Source: Bacillota bacterium (lineage in GTDB: Bacteria; Bacillota; Clostridia; Lachnospirales; Lachnospiraceae). From it: DNA of 64,000 nt. The stretch lies in NCBI GenBank assembly GCA_023408815.1, contig JAEYJO010000045.1:1-64000 (forward strand), given 5' to 3'. A program made the position numbers and the translations under genes. This document shows, piece after piece, positions 34,786 to 43,933 of the stretch (position 1 is its first letter; each line of letters starts with the position of its first letter). Under the pieces are notes generated by a model. That model worked only from the letters and a program-made list of their open reading frames with translations. It was not told the DNA's origin and did not search any database.

Positions 34786-36270
34786 ATGAGTTTTATGCAG
34801 ACTATGAATATCATCGGGAAGAATATAATACTTAGACCAATGACTTATGATGATACGGATTATATTGTGGTGTGGAGGAATAACGAAAGGGTCAGGAGAA
34901 ATTTCGTATTCAGAGAGGCTTTTACGCCGGAAAGCCATGAGAATTGGATGCGGACTAAGGTAGAGACCGGAAATGCCGTTCAGTTCATTATCTGTGAAAA
35001 AGAAGAGATGCGTCCCATTGGAAGCGTGTATTTCAGAGATGTGGATATGGACAAGAAGGAAGCGGAATACGGCATCTTCATCGGAGAAGACGATGCGGCA
35101 GGAAAAGGCTATGGAACGGAAGCTGCGAAGCTTGCGGTAAAATATGCCTTTGAGAATATGAAGCTCCATAAGATTATTCTGAGAGTATTTACCGATAACG
35201 AGGCGGCGGTCAGCAGCTATGAAAAGGCCGGATTTGCCAGGAGATCGACACTAAAAGCTGTGGAATGCTCGGATGGAGAGAAAAAGGATATGTACCTGAT
35301 GGATATTGATGTAGAGGATGATAACAGTCAGCTGATAAGCTTCGTGATTCCCTGCTACCGATCGGAGCAGACGCTTTCCAAGGTAGTGGCAGAAATAACG
35401 GAAGCGGTAAAAGGCCTGAACAAAGAGGGGAAAAAATACGACTACGAAATCGTACTGGTTGACGATTGCTCTCCGGATAAAACGTTAGACGTAATTCGTA
35501 TTTTGTGTGCGGATAATAAGAAAATTAAAGGCATTAATCTGGCAAGGAATTTTGGACAGCATGCCGCTCTTATGGCCGGTTTTCATCATATAAAGGGCGA
35601 CGTGGTAGTATGCCTGGATGATGACGGACAGACACCTGCCGATGAAGTGGGCAAGCTGCTTGAGGAAATCGAAAAGGGTTCCGACGTGGTATATGCGAAA
35701 TACGACCATAAGATGCACTCGGTGTTTCGCAATTTCGGAAGCTGGGTAAACGAAGAGATGGCGAGGATCATGCTGGGCAAACCTAAGGATATTTATGTTT
35801 CCAGTTACTTTGCTGCAAAGAGGTTCGTGGTGGAGGAGATGAAGAAGTATACCAATGCTTATCCTTACGTAATCGGACTTGTGCTTCGGGCGACGAAGCG
35901 CATCAGCAATGTGAACGTACATCATAGAGAAAGGGAGGTGGGAACCTCCGGATATACCATTCGGAAGCTGTTAGGCTTATGGTTCAACGGCTTTACGGCG
36001 TTCAGTGTGAAGCCTCTTCGCATTGCCACTGCTATTGGCTGTCTGTTTGCTTCTATGGGATTTATTTACGGAATCTATACGATAATTAAAAAGTTTGTTA
36101 ACCCTGCCGTTCCCATGGGCTTTAGCTCCATGATGTCGGCGCTGGTATTTATAGGAGGCATGATAATGCTGATGCTTGGCCTGATAGGAGAATACATCGG
36201 CAGAATGTATATTTCTATGAATAACTCCCCTCAATTTGTCATAAGGGAAGTCATGAATGAAGAGGAATAA
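34786..36270 (+). CDS. GNAT acetyltransferase fused to a GtrB-like GT2
   Basis: A 494-residue fusion. Residues 1 to about 172 are a GNAT domain of the RimJ/PseH kind: ILRPMTYDDTDYIVVWRNN, GSVYFRDVD, the acetyl-CoA loop GKGYGT at 106-111, and FTDNEAAVSSYEKAGF. From about 183 a DPM1/GtrB-like GT2 follows: SFVIPCYRSEQTL, VDDCSPDKT, LARNFGQHAALMAGF, LDDDGQTPAD (Asp 278-280), then two membrane helices (about 415-440, 450-475). The GNAT part resembles PseH, which is missing from the pse cassette 14 kb upstream; alternatively it acetylates the amino group of the sugar that the GT2 half transfers. Good ribosome site (GGAAGGAG). Confidence 0.87.
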   Translation: MSFMQTMNIIGKNIILRPMTYDDTDYIVVWRNNERVRRNFVFREAFTPESHENWMRTKVETGNAVQFIICEKEEMRPIGSVYFRDVDMDKKEAEYGIFIGEDDAAGKGYGTEAAKLAVKYAFENMKLHKIILRVFTDNEAAVSSYEKAGFARRSTLKAVECSDGEKKDMYLMDIDVEDDNSQLISFVIPCYRSEQTLSKVVAEITEAVKGLNKEGKKYDYEIVLVDDCSPDKTLDVIRILCADNKKIKGINLARNFGQHAALMAGFHHIKGDVVVCLDDDGQTPADEVGKLLEEIEKGSDVVYAKYDHKMHSVFRNFGSWVNEEMARIMLGKPKDIYVSSYFAAKRFVVEEMKKYTNAYPYVIGLVLRATKRISNVNVHHREREVGTSGYTIRKLLGLWFNGFTAFSVKPLRIATAIGCLFASMGFIYGIYTIIKKFVNPAVPMGFSSMMSALVFIGGMIMLMLGLIGEYIGRMYISMNNSPQFVIREVMNEEE

Positions 36271-36276
36271 GCGGTT

Positions 36277-38100
36277 ATGCAGAAAAAAAAGGCTATTATT
36301 GTATCTTTGCTGCTAGCCCTCGCAGGGACGTGGTGTCTGCCAAAGATGCTGAATTTGAAGGAAAACAGTCTTGCAATAAGCAACAGCTTTCTTAGTGTAT
36401 TTCTATGGGGAGGCTGTGCTTATGCGCTTTACCGCTCCTTCGTAAACGCAGGAAAGAAAATAGATAGGAAAAGCGCTGCGGCGGCAGGGTTTTTAGGACT
36501 GTTGTTTTCTAGCTGCATCGCCTTCGGCGTTCAGCTGGATTATGGGGAAAACGTAAATTTTAAGGATTCCGGCATGTGGATATCTATCGTAATCTGGACC
36601 GGAATACTGGCAATCTGGATACAATGCACATGGAAAACGCTTGAGGCCTGGCAGAAGAGACGAGACCGTGATAAAAGCGAAAAAAAGTCTGTGGATAGAG
36701 ACAGCGTATGGCATAAGCTCTATGGGAAGTGGAACGGTTTGTCAGAAAGAAAGCGGACGGCACTTACGATGTGCCTGTTTTTTCTTTGCTGGCTGCCGGT
36801 ATTTCTGGCGGTATATCCGGGCTTTTTCGTATATGATGCGCAGGATGAGTTCATTCAGGTGCAGACGAGAAATTTTACCACTCACCATCCTCTTTTTCAC
36901 GTGCTTTTGCTGGGAGGGACGATTTTAGGGGTAAATAAGCTGACCGACTCTTATAATATGGGAATTGCAGCCTATACGCTGCTCCAAATGCTTTTCATGT
37001 CAGGGGTGTTTACTTATGTGGTTTCCTATATGAAGAAAAGAGGCGTTGCATTCCTCCTTCGCGCCGGCACCTTTTTTTACTTCGCCTTTTTCCCGGTAAT
37101 CGTCATGTTCACCTTATGCTCGGCGAAGGATGGAATCTTTACTGCTGCTTTGCTTTTACTGCTTCTTTCCATGGCGGATATGGCTAGAGAGAAAGAAAGC
37201 TTTTTTGCTTCTTGGAAGAAGCTGCTGTTTTTTGGAAGCTGTGCCTTTGTTATGATGTCCTTTCGGCATAACGGTATGTATGCTTTTCTCGTTATGGCAC
37301 CGGTACTTTTGCTTTACATGAAGGGTCTGCGTAGGAAGCTGGCATTCCTTCTGGGAGGCATATTCACGCTTTATTTTCTTGCGGCAGCAGGTCTTTCGGC
37401 GTTGCTTTCAGCACAGCCTGCCGGAAAGCAGGAGATGCTGACTGTCCCGATCCAACAGCTTTCAAGAGCTTATGAGTATGACAGAGAGAGCTTTACCGAG
37501 GAGGATCTGGAGACCTTGTATGAGATCCTCCCCGAGGAAGCGCTTAGATTTTATACGGCGAAGGTATCCGACGGGGTAAAGATATCGTTCGATAACGAGG
37601 CTTATGCTGCTGATCCGGGAAAATACATGAGGCTTTGGGCGAAGATAGGAATGGAACATCCATTTACGTATATCAACGCATGGTTTATGACTTCCTATGG
37701 GCTCTGGTATCCGGACACGGTCATCGATGTATATCGTGGAAATGAAGTATTTACCTTTACGTATGAGGATAGCTCGTTCTTCGGTTATGAGGTGGAACAG
37801 CCTGGAACCAGGGAGAGCAAGCTTCCGATTTTGAACGATTGGTATAGAAGTATGTCCCTGGAGGTTGCACAGCAGAAGGTGCCTGTCCTATCCATGATGT
37901 TTTCGGCCGGATTTCTTTTCTGGGTGTTCGCCTTTACTTTTGGCTATACTTATTATACAAAGCGCTATGACCTGCTCATCCCCTTCCTGATGGTGCTGCT
38001 CGTATGGCTGACTGCAATTCTCGGCCCTACGTACCTGCCCCGCTATGTGCTGATCCTCTGGTTCACGCTTCCGGCCATGGTTGCTGTTCTTGTAAACTGA
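36277..38100 (+). CDS. DUF6020-like multi-spanning membrane protein
   Basis: 607 residues with about 12-13 membrane helices. The motif order PGFFVYDAQDEFIQVQ, then THHPLFHVLLLGG, then SAKDGIFTAALLLLLLSMAD and FRHNGMYAF is that of the DUF6020 family of Lachnospiraceae surface-glycan loci, with an Asp-rich outer loop and a HHP motif as in GT-C enzymes. It immediately follows the GNAT-GtrB fusion (6 bases), so the two probably act together: sugar loaded on undecaprenyl phosphate, then transferred outside. Family name from memory of motif pattern. Confidence 0.72.
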   Translation: MQKKKAIIVSLLLALAGTWCLPKMLNLKENSLAISNSFLSVFLWGGCAYALYRSFVNAGKKIDRKSAAAAGFLGLLFSSCIAFGVQLDYGENVNFKDSGMWISIVIWTGILAIWIQCTWKTLEAWQKRRDRDKSEKKSVDRDSVWHKLYGKWNGLSERKRTALTMCLFFLCWLPVFLAVYPGFFVYDAQDEFIQVQTRNFTTHHPLFHVLLLGGTILGVNKLTDSYNMGIAAYTLLQMLFMSGVFTYVVSYMKKRGVAFLLRAGTFFYFAFFPVIVMFTLCSAKDGIFTAALLLLLLSMADMAREKESFFASWKKLLFFGSCAFVMMSFRHNGMYAFLVMAPVLLLYMKGLRRKLAFLLGGIFTLYFLAAAGLSALLSAQPAGKQEMLTVPIQQLSRAYEYDRESFTEEDLETLYEILPEEALRFYTAKVSDGVKISFDNEAYAADPGKYMRLWAKIGMEHPFTYINAWFMTSYGLWYPDTVIDVYRGNEVFTFTYEDSSFFGYEVEQPGTRESKLPILNDWYRSMSLEVAQQKVPVLSMMFSAGFLFWVFAFTFGYTYYTKRYDLLIPFLMVLLVWLTAILGPTYLPRYVLILWFTLPAMVAVLVN

Positions 38101-38118
38101 GGGCATCTGTGCTATACT
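38090..38118 (+). promoter_or_regulatory. predicted internal extended -10 promoter
   Basis: TTGTAA (38090-38095), 17 bases, then TGC-TATACT (TATACT 38113-38118), an extended -10 element. It starts inside the last codons of the upstream gene and would begin transcription just before the ATG at 38143, where GGAGAG provides the ribosome site. Consensus evidence only. Confidence 0.5.
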
Positions 38119-38142
38119 TACCATTTGAAATGGAGAGACCAT

Positions 38143-40851
38143 ATGTATAAAATTGTGAATAAAAGTCGCGCGATACAGAGCGTAATAATACTGCTTACCT
38201 TAATAGCAATGATGACGATTTATCCGATCCGTATGTGGGACGAGACGATTCCGTCTGTCAGTAATCAGATTCTGGCCGGTTCTTCGGACAGCATAGGAGA
38301 GGATTACCTTTTACAGCGTTTTATCGCTCAGTACGATCATTTAGGAACGGTCAATTTGTACATTGCGGATTTCGAGAACGGCTGGAACAAAGACCAGAGA
38401 GTGGATTCCTTTATTTTCCGTATGCTGGATTCGGACATGCAGGTTATGTTCGAACAAAAGGTAGATGTGCGATTCATCGATATTCCCGGCTTTTGTCCCG
38501 TCTATATCAATGAGGATCTGGAAGTGGGAAGTGACTACTATTTCTTTCTTCAAGGGTTAAACGGCAGCCGTGTATGGTTCGGTCTGGAAGAGACGGCGTC
38601 AGCGGGGACACAGTATGTAAGCCGTTTGGTTTATAACTATGATGAGCTTCAGGGCTATAATATCGTAGGAGAATATTATTATATGGTTCCGCTTCGTAAG
38701 GACAAAATATTCGCTTACGATGCGATACTTATCATTTTAGCGGCGCTGTTAGTCGGAGCTGTACAAGTATATTTTCGTTTGACTAAGAAGGACAAGCTGA
38801 TTACCGTGGAAAAGGCGTTTCGTTATACAGCCAATATTGTGGCGGCGGCAATAACGGGGGGCGCTTTGTATATCATAAGTGTACGCAGATTTTTCAGCGG
38901 ACAGTTTACGGATAACATCTTTTATACGATAGGAGTGCTGTTAGGCAGCGCTACACTGTTTTACGCCATTAATCATAAAAGAGACAGAAGCAGGTACGTA
39001 CCCCTTAGAGATAAAATAAAGGAGCATGGGGCGGATTACCTTCAGTCGGCTTTTATTGCAGGCGCCGTATGGGCATGCTGCAATTATATGAACGGTCTTT
39101 ACGACATTCATCATAGAATTGCGGAACGCCAGTTCACCGTTTTTTTTGCACTGACAATCCTTACTATGTGCAAGAAAAAAGAGATATTTAACAAGATCAC
39201 CCTGGTGTATGCCGCCTTGGCAGCAGCAGCGGTTTATCATTATTATAGCTACTATGTAGATTATCTGGCAATGGACGAACTGGATTTGAAGGCGGTACGG
39301 TACGGGGTACTGGCGCTGGTGCTTTCCGGCTTAGTAATTGTAACCATCGCAAGGCGTCTCGTTTCCATGCTCCTGAAAAAAGAAAAAATGAGCCGGATCT
39401 CTCTCTGGTACGGCGGAGTACTGGGATTGTTCTTCCTGCTTATTATCGTATTCAGAAATACGAGATGGTGGACGGTAGCGTTGGTCATTTCTTTTGTATT
39501 GTTCTACCTTTGCTATGCGCTTTGGGATAAAAAGGCACATTTGCTGCAAAATATGAGTAACGGACTGATCCTGCACTTTGTATGCTGCATTATTTTTTCC
39601 ATGCTGCACAGGCCGTTTTTATCGTGGGTATATCCGAGATTCCCGTTTATTTTCCATACAGTAACGGTAACTGCGGTATATTTGACGTTCATCATATGTG
39701 CGGCGTTGATGAGGCTTATGGATAAATACAAAGAGTCTCATAAACTGAAGGATATATGGGCGGAGCTGCTGGTGCTGGGCGCTTCCGGCACATATATGCT
39801 GTTTACGGCCTCCAGAACCGGATTCATGTCCGTAGCCGCAATGCTGGTGGTAGGCGTGGTAATGGCAGCAGGGGGCGTGGGAAAAGAAAGACTTATAAAT
39901 ATTCTGCGCTTGTTCGCAGTGATGGGCGCAGCGGTAATCTGGTGCTTCCCAATTGTCTTTACCGGTCAGAGGATTATTCCTGCTCTGGGCAGCGATGTAT
40001 ACAAATATGAGGTGGAAGTGTTCCCGGATGCGATTGAAAGAGGAAGCGAATGGGATTCCATGTATTATATAACGGTTGAACGCTTTGCAGAAGTGTTCAA
40101 TAATAAGATTTTCGGTATTGAGGAAAGCGGAACCTCTTCCTATGAAAGAAGCGAAGAATATCAGAAATACCGCGCGAAGAGATTTAACAGCGAGGGTGAG
40201 GTCGTATGGGAAGGCGGCGTCGGCGATTTATATCAGTCTGAAGAAAGTGGCGGAACAGGAGAAGCGACAGGTGACGGCAGCGAGCCTCAGCTCAATATCA
40301 TCGGTACTAAGACCGAGGAAGAACGTGCCGCGGACGATGCCCGTGCAGCGGAGCTTGCCAAGGATGCACAGGAAGGCGATTTTACAGAGACTCCGGAGGA
40401 TAAGGACGATATCGTAGAAGATACCAGCGTATATGAGAAGACGGAGGAATATGCCAATGGACGTATGGATATTTTCCGTGCATATCTGGACCAGCTTAAT
40501 CTGACGGGGCATGATGAGATGGGTGCTCTGCTGCCGGATGGAACATTGGCAGTCCATGCACATAATATTTATCTTCAGGTTGCGTATGACCACGGTATCC
40601 TTGTAGGAGTAGTGTTTATCCTCTTGGGAGCCGCAACTTTTGTTCAGGGCTGTATTTTCTTTGGAAGAAGGAAGGACAGTGTTCCCTGTGCGGCGATGCC
40701 GGCGACAGTCGTAGTGGCTTTCGCCACGGCGGGCCTGGTGGAATGGATATTTCATCTTTGCCATCCGGCAGGATTTACCTTGCTTGTTGTGTTAGCGCCT
40801 CTGCTGTTCGATATGGGTAAGAAAAAGGATGAAACGAATGAAGAAAGATAA
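38143..40851 (+). CDS. O-antigen ligase/polymerase-like protein (PF04932 type) with outer inserts
   Basis: 902 residues. After one membrane helix comes an outer beta-rich domain (about 30-190), then about twelve helices. TASRTGFMSVAAMLVVG and the late HAHNIYLQVAYDHGILVGVVF are the two conserved patches of the WaaL/Wzy PF04932 family; the His-Asn region faces outside. Between them an acidic Ser/Gly/Glu-rich insert (about 686-766, with EESGGTGEATGDGSEPQ) enlarges the periplasm-equivalent loop. A polymerase or a ligase that moves glycan to an acceptor are both possible. It is a second polymerase-type protein beside the EpsG at 5403. Confidence 0.8.
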   Translation: MYKIVNKSRAIQSVIILLTLIAMMTIYPIRMWDETIPSVSNQILAGSSDSIGEDYLLQRFIAQYDHLGTVNLYIADFENGWNKDQRVDSFIFRMLDSDMQVMFEQKVDVRFIDIPGFCPVYINEDLEVGSDYYFFLQGLNGSRVWFGLEETASAGTQYVSRLVYNYDELQGYNIVGEYYYMVPLRKDKIFAYDAILIILAALLVGAVQVYFRLTKKDKLITVEKAFRYTANIVAAAITGGALYIISVRRFFSGQFTDNIFYTIGVLLGSATLFYAINHKRDRSRYVPLRDKIKEHGADYLQSAFIAGAVWACCNYMNGLYDIHHRIAERQFTVFFALTILTMCKKKEIFNKITLVYAALAAAAVYHYYSYYVDYLAMDELDLKAVRYGVLALVLSGLVIVTIARRLVSMLLKKEKMSRISLWYGGVLGLFFLLIIVFRNTRWWTVALVISFVLFYLCYALWDKKAHLLQNMSNGLILHFVCCIIFSMLHRPFLSWVYPRFPFIFHTVTVTAVYLTFIICAALMRLMDKYKESHKLKDIWAELLVLGASGTYMLFTASRTGFMSVAAMLVVGVVMAAGGVGKERLINILRLFAVMGAAVIWCFPIVFTGQRIIPALGSDVYKYEVEVFPDAIERGSEWDSMYYITVERFAEVFNNKIFGIEESGTSSYERSEEYQKYRAKRFNSEGEVVWEGGVGDLYQSEESGGTGEATGDGSEPQLNIIGTKTEEERAADDARAAELAKDAQEGDFTETPEDKDDIVEDTSVYEKTEEYANGRMDIFRAYLDQLNLTGHDEMGALLPDGTLAVHAHNIYLQVAYDHGILVGVVFILLGAATFVQGCIFFGRRKDSVPCAAMPATVVVAFATAGLVEWIFHLCHPAGFTLLVVLAPLLFDMGKKKDETNEER

Positions 40852-42724
40852 AAAGCCTTTTAATGTAAAATTGTTCTACAGAAGAACGAGCCTGATCATT
40901 TATGATATTATCAGCATTATTTTTGCAAGCTATATGGCGGTGCTCATTCGTTACGAGTTTCATATCGACACGATACCGGCCCACTTTCTGGACCCTATTA
41001 CAAGATTTCTTCCGGTCAATATATTGCTGACGCTGCTCATTTTTTATTTTTTCAGGCTGTATCACAGCCTATGGGCGTTTGCGGGAGAGACGGAGCTGCA
41101 GAACGTGGTTGTGTCCTGTGTAATTTCGGCAGTTTTAAACAGCGTTGGTTTGCAGTTTTTCAAGACGGTACAGCAGCCGGTGCCTAAGAGCTATTACTTT
41201 TTGTATATGTTTGTGCTGATCAGCATGATTTTTGTCAGTCGCTTTTCTTACAGGTTTTTGAGAAGTCAGAAGCACAAGCAGCAGAATAAGAAGAATGGAA
41301 TCTCTGTTATGGTAATAGGCGCGGGCGAGGCGGCAAATGTCATCATCAAGGAGATTGTGAACAGCAATTTCAGCACTATGGTCATCAGATGTATCATTGA
41401 TGACGACAAAGGTAAATGGGGAAGATACATTCAGGGCATCAAGGTAGCCGGCGGCAGGGATAAGATTATCGAATGCGCCGACATTTACGATATCGATGAA
41501 ATTATCGTGGCCATGCCTTCTATTTCTCGTTCTGAGCTTCGAAAGATCCTGGAAATCTGCAAGGAGACAAGCTGTAAACTGCGCTCTCTGCCCGGTATGT
41601 ATCAGCTGGTGAACGGGGAAGTCAATGTCAGCAAGTTAAGAGACATTGAAGTTGAGGATCTGCTCGGCAGGGATCCCATCAGTGTGGATATCGATTCGAT
41701 ACTTGGCTATGTGCAGAATAAAACGGTTCTGGTAACCGGCGGAGGCGGATCCATCGGCAGTGAGTTGTGCAGGCAGATTGCAGGTCATAGGCCGAAGAAG
41801 CTTATTATTCTGGATATTTATGAAAACAGCGTATATGACATACAGCAGGAATTAAAGACGAAATATTGTGATGCGGACTCCGACTCACAGTTGGATCTCG
41901 TGGTGCTTATCGCATCTGTTCGCAATACGAACAGAATCAACTGGATATTCGAACATTACAGGCCGGACATCGTTTATCATGCAGCGGCGCATAAACACGT
42001 TCCCTTGATGGAGGACAGCCCCAACGAGGCGGTGAAGAACAATGTCTTCGGTACTTGGAAAACCGCTCAGGCTGCAGCTTTTTACGGGGTAAAGAAGTAC
42101 GTACTGATTTCCACCGATAAGGCGGTGAATCCAACCAATATTATGGGAGCCAGCAAGCGTATCTGCGAGATGATCATTCAGACCTTCAACAACCATTACG
42201 AGACGGAGTTCGTTGCAGTGCGCTTCGGAAATGTCCTTGGCAGCAATGGCAGCGTCATTCCTCTTTTCAGAAAGCAGATTATGCAGGGAGGGCCGGTAAC
42301 GGTGACCCACCCCGATATTATCCGTTATTTTATGACGATTCCGGAAGCGGTTTCTCTGGTATTGCAGGCAGGAGCCTATGCGAAGGGCGGAGAAATCTTT
42401 GTGCTTGATATGGGAGAGCCGGTGAGAATATTGGATTTGGCGGAGAACTTGATCCGTTTATCCGGATACCGGGTAGGAGAGGATATTAAGATAGAGTTTA
42501 CGGGACTGCGTCCCGGTGAAAAGCTGTATGAAGAGCTTCTCATGGATGCGGAGGGCTTGAAGGAAACGGCAAATAAATTGATTCACGTGGGGAGACCGAT
42601 AGAACTTGATGAGATGAAATTTTTCGCCCAGCTGAAAAAGCTGAAAGAAGAATCCAGGGAAGAAGTGGCGGACATTCGCCCCTTAGTGAAGGAAATAGTT
42701 CCGACGTACCATTATAAGGATTAA
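40838..42724 (+). CDS. membrane UDP-HexNAc 4,6-dehydratase (PglF/CapD/WbpM-like)
   Basis: 628 residues: four N-terminal membrane helices (about 15-135), a CoA-binding-like Rossmann domain, and a C-terminal SDR with LVTGGGGSIGSELCRQI (about 290-306), HAAAHKHVPLMED and the catalytic STDKAVNPTNIMGASKR (Met-x3-Lys form of PglF/WbpM). These convert UDP-GlcNAc to the 4-keto-6-deoxy sugar, with retention, feeding the PglE-like transaminase that follows. ATG 40838 has AAGG at good spacing; ATG 40829 lies directly after it. Overlaps the upstream gene by 14 bases. Confidence 0.93.
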   Translation: MKKDKKPFNVKLFYRRTSLIIYDIISIIFASYMAVLIRYEFHIDTIPAHFLDPITRFLPVNILLTLLIFYFFRLYHSLWAFAGETELQNVVVSCVISAVLNSVGLQFFKTVQQPVPKSYYFLYMFVLISMIFVSRFSYRFLRSQKHKQQNKKNGISVMVIGAGEAANVIIKEIVNSNFSTMVIRCIIDDDKGKWGRYIQGIKVAGGRDKIIECADIYDIDEIIVAMPSISRSELRKILEICKETSCKLRSLPGMYQLVNGEVNVSKLRDIEVEDLLGRDPISVDIDSILGYVQNKTVLVTGGGGSIGSELCRQIAGHRPKKLIILDIYENSVYDIQQELKTKYCDADSDSQLDLVVLIASVRNTNRINWIFEHYRPDIVYHAAAHKHVPLMEDSPNEAVKNNVFGTWKTAQAAAFYGVKKYVLISTDKAVNPTNIMGASKRICEMIIQTFNNHYETEFVAVRFGNVLGSNGSVIPLFRKQIMQGGPVTVTHPDIIRYFMTIPEAVSLVLQAGAYAKGGEIFVLDMGEPVRILDLAENLIRLSGYRVGEDIKIEFTGLRPGEKLYEELLMDAEGLKETANKLIHVGRPIELDEMKFFAQLKKLKEESREEVADIRPLVKEIVPTYHYKD

Positions 42725-42777
42725 ATCATAACATTATATTTCAGGTTATTTTATAAAAGAAAAGAGGCGTTTTATCA

Positions 42778-43920
42778 ATGGAAAACAAGAGGATATATCT
42801 ATCTTCTCCTACCATGCACGGAAAGGAGCAGGAATTCGTAAAAGAGGCATTCGATACTAACTGGGTGGCCCCTCTCGGTCCTAACGTAAACAGTTTTGAA
42901 AAAGAACTGGCTGAGTATGTGAACATACCTTATGCAGCAGCCTTAAGCGCGGGGACCGCGGCGATTCATCTCGCACTGCGCTTGCTTGGTGTGAAAAAGG
43001 AAGACATTATATTTGTTCCGTCTCTCACCTTTTCCGCAACCTGCAATCCGATTATATATGAAAACGCCACGCCCGTATTCATCGATTCGGAGGAAGAAAC
43101 GTGGAATATGTCTCCGGAAGCACTGAAGAAGGCTTATGAAAAATATCCTTCTCCCAAAGCAGTCATCATCGTTCATTTATATGGAACTCCGGCAAAGCTT
43201 CAGGAAATCATGGAGATTTGCGCAAGTAAGGGTACCGTGGTCATAGAGGATGCAGCAGAATCCCTGAGCAGCACATATAAGGGAAAACATACCGGAACCT
43301 TCGGCAGGTTCGGCATTTACTCCTTTAACGGCAATAAGATCATTACGACCTCGGGAGGAGGCATGCTCGTGTCCGAGGAGGAGGCAATGATAGAAAAGGC
43401 GCGGTTCTTATCTACGCAGGCCAGAGATCCTGCCAGACATTATCAGCATTCTCAGATTGGCTACAATTACCGCATGAGCAACGTGACGGCGGGAATCGGC
43501 AGGGGGCAGCTTTTGTCGCTGGACGAACACAAGGCACTTAAAAAAGCGATTTATAATCGGTATCAGGAAGCTTTTTCTGACATACCGGAGATTTCGATGA
43601 ATCCGTTGAATCCGGATGGAGATGCCAATAACTGGCTGTCCTGCATGACGATAAAAGAGGGCTGTGGAGTCACACCTGATATGATCATGGATGCACTTGA
43701 GGCCGAGAATATCGAGTGCCGGCCTATTTGGAAGCCGATGCACCTGCAGCCGGTATTTCAGGAATACGATTTTATTTCTCTTTCGGAAGAAAAAGACGGC
43801 ATGATAAGCGTATCCGAGGATATTTTCAACAGAGGCTTGTGCCTCCCCAGCGATATCAAGAATACGCAGGAAGATATGGATCGGGTGATCGGTATTGTGA
43901 GAAATCTGTTTGGCTTATAA
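42778..43920 (+). CDS. PglE-like UDP-4-keto sugar aminotransferase
   Basis: A 380-residue DegT/DnrJ PLP enzyme: IYLSSPTMHGKEQEFVKEAF (PglE-type N-terminus), LSAGTAAIHLALRLLGV, PSLTFSATCNPI, VVIEDAAESLSSTY (PLP Asp) and YSFNGNKIITTSGGG with Schiff-base Lys 187; WKPMHLQPVF near the end is a PglE hallmark. It would aminate the product of the upstream dehydratase to UDP-2-acetamido-4-amino-2,4,6-trideoxyhexose. No PglD acetyltransferase follows; the next genes are the phosphoglycosyltransferase and an ATP-grasp ligase. Confidence 0.92.
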   Translation: MENKRIYLSSPTMHGKEQEFVKEAFDTNWVAPLGPNVNSFEKELAEYVNIPYAAALSAGTAAIHLALRLLGVKKEDIIFVPSLTFSATCNPIIYENATPVFIDSEEETWNMSPEALKKAYEKYPSPKAVIIVHLYGTPAKLQEIMEICASKGTVVIEDAAESLSSTYKGKHTGTFGRFGIYSFNGNKIITTSGGGMLVSEEEAMIEKARFLSTQARDPARHYQHSQIGYNYRMSNVTAGIGRGQLLSLDEHKALKKAIYNRYQEAFSDIPEISMNPLNPDGDANNWLSCMTIKEGCGVTPDMIMDALEAENIECRPIWKPMHLQPVFQEYDFISLSEEKDGMISVSEDIFNRGLCLPSDIKNTQEDMDRVIGIVRNLFGL

Positions 43921-43933
43921 GGAGGTAACGGCT

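Noticed and set aside
36283..36290. A8 tract near a start codon as a phase-variation site
   Set aside because: Runs of eight A occur many times in these genes (for example 11357, 55950), so the length is not distinctive.
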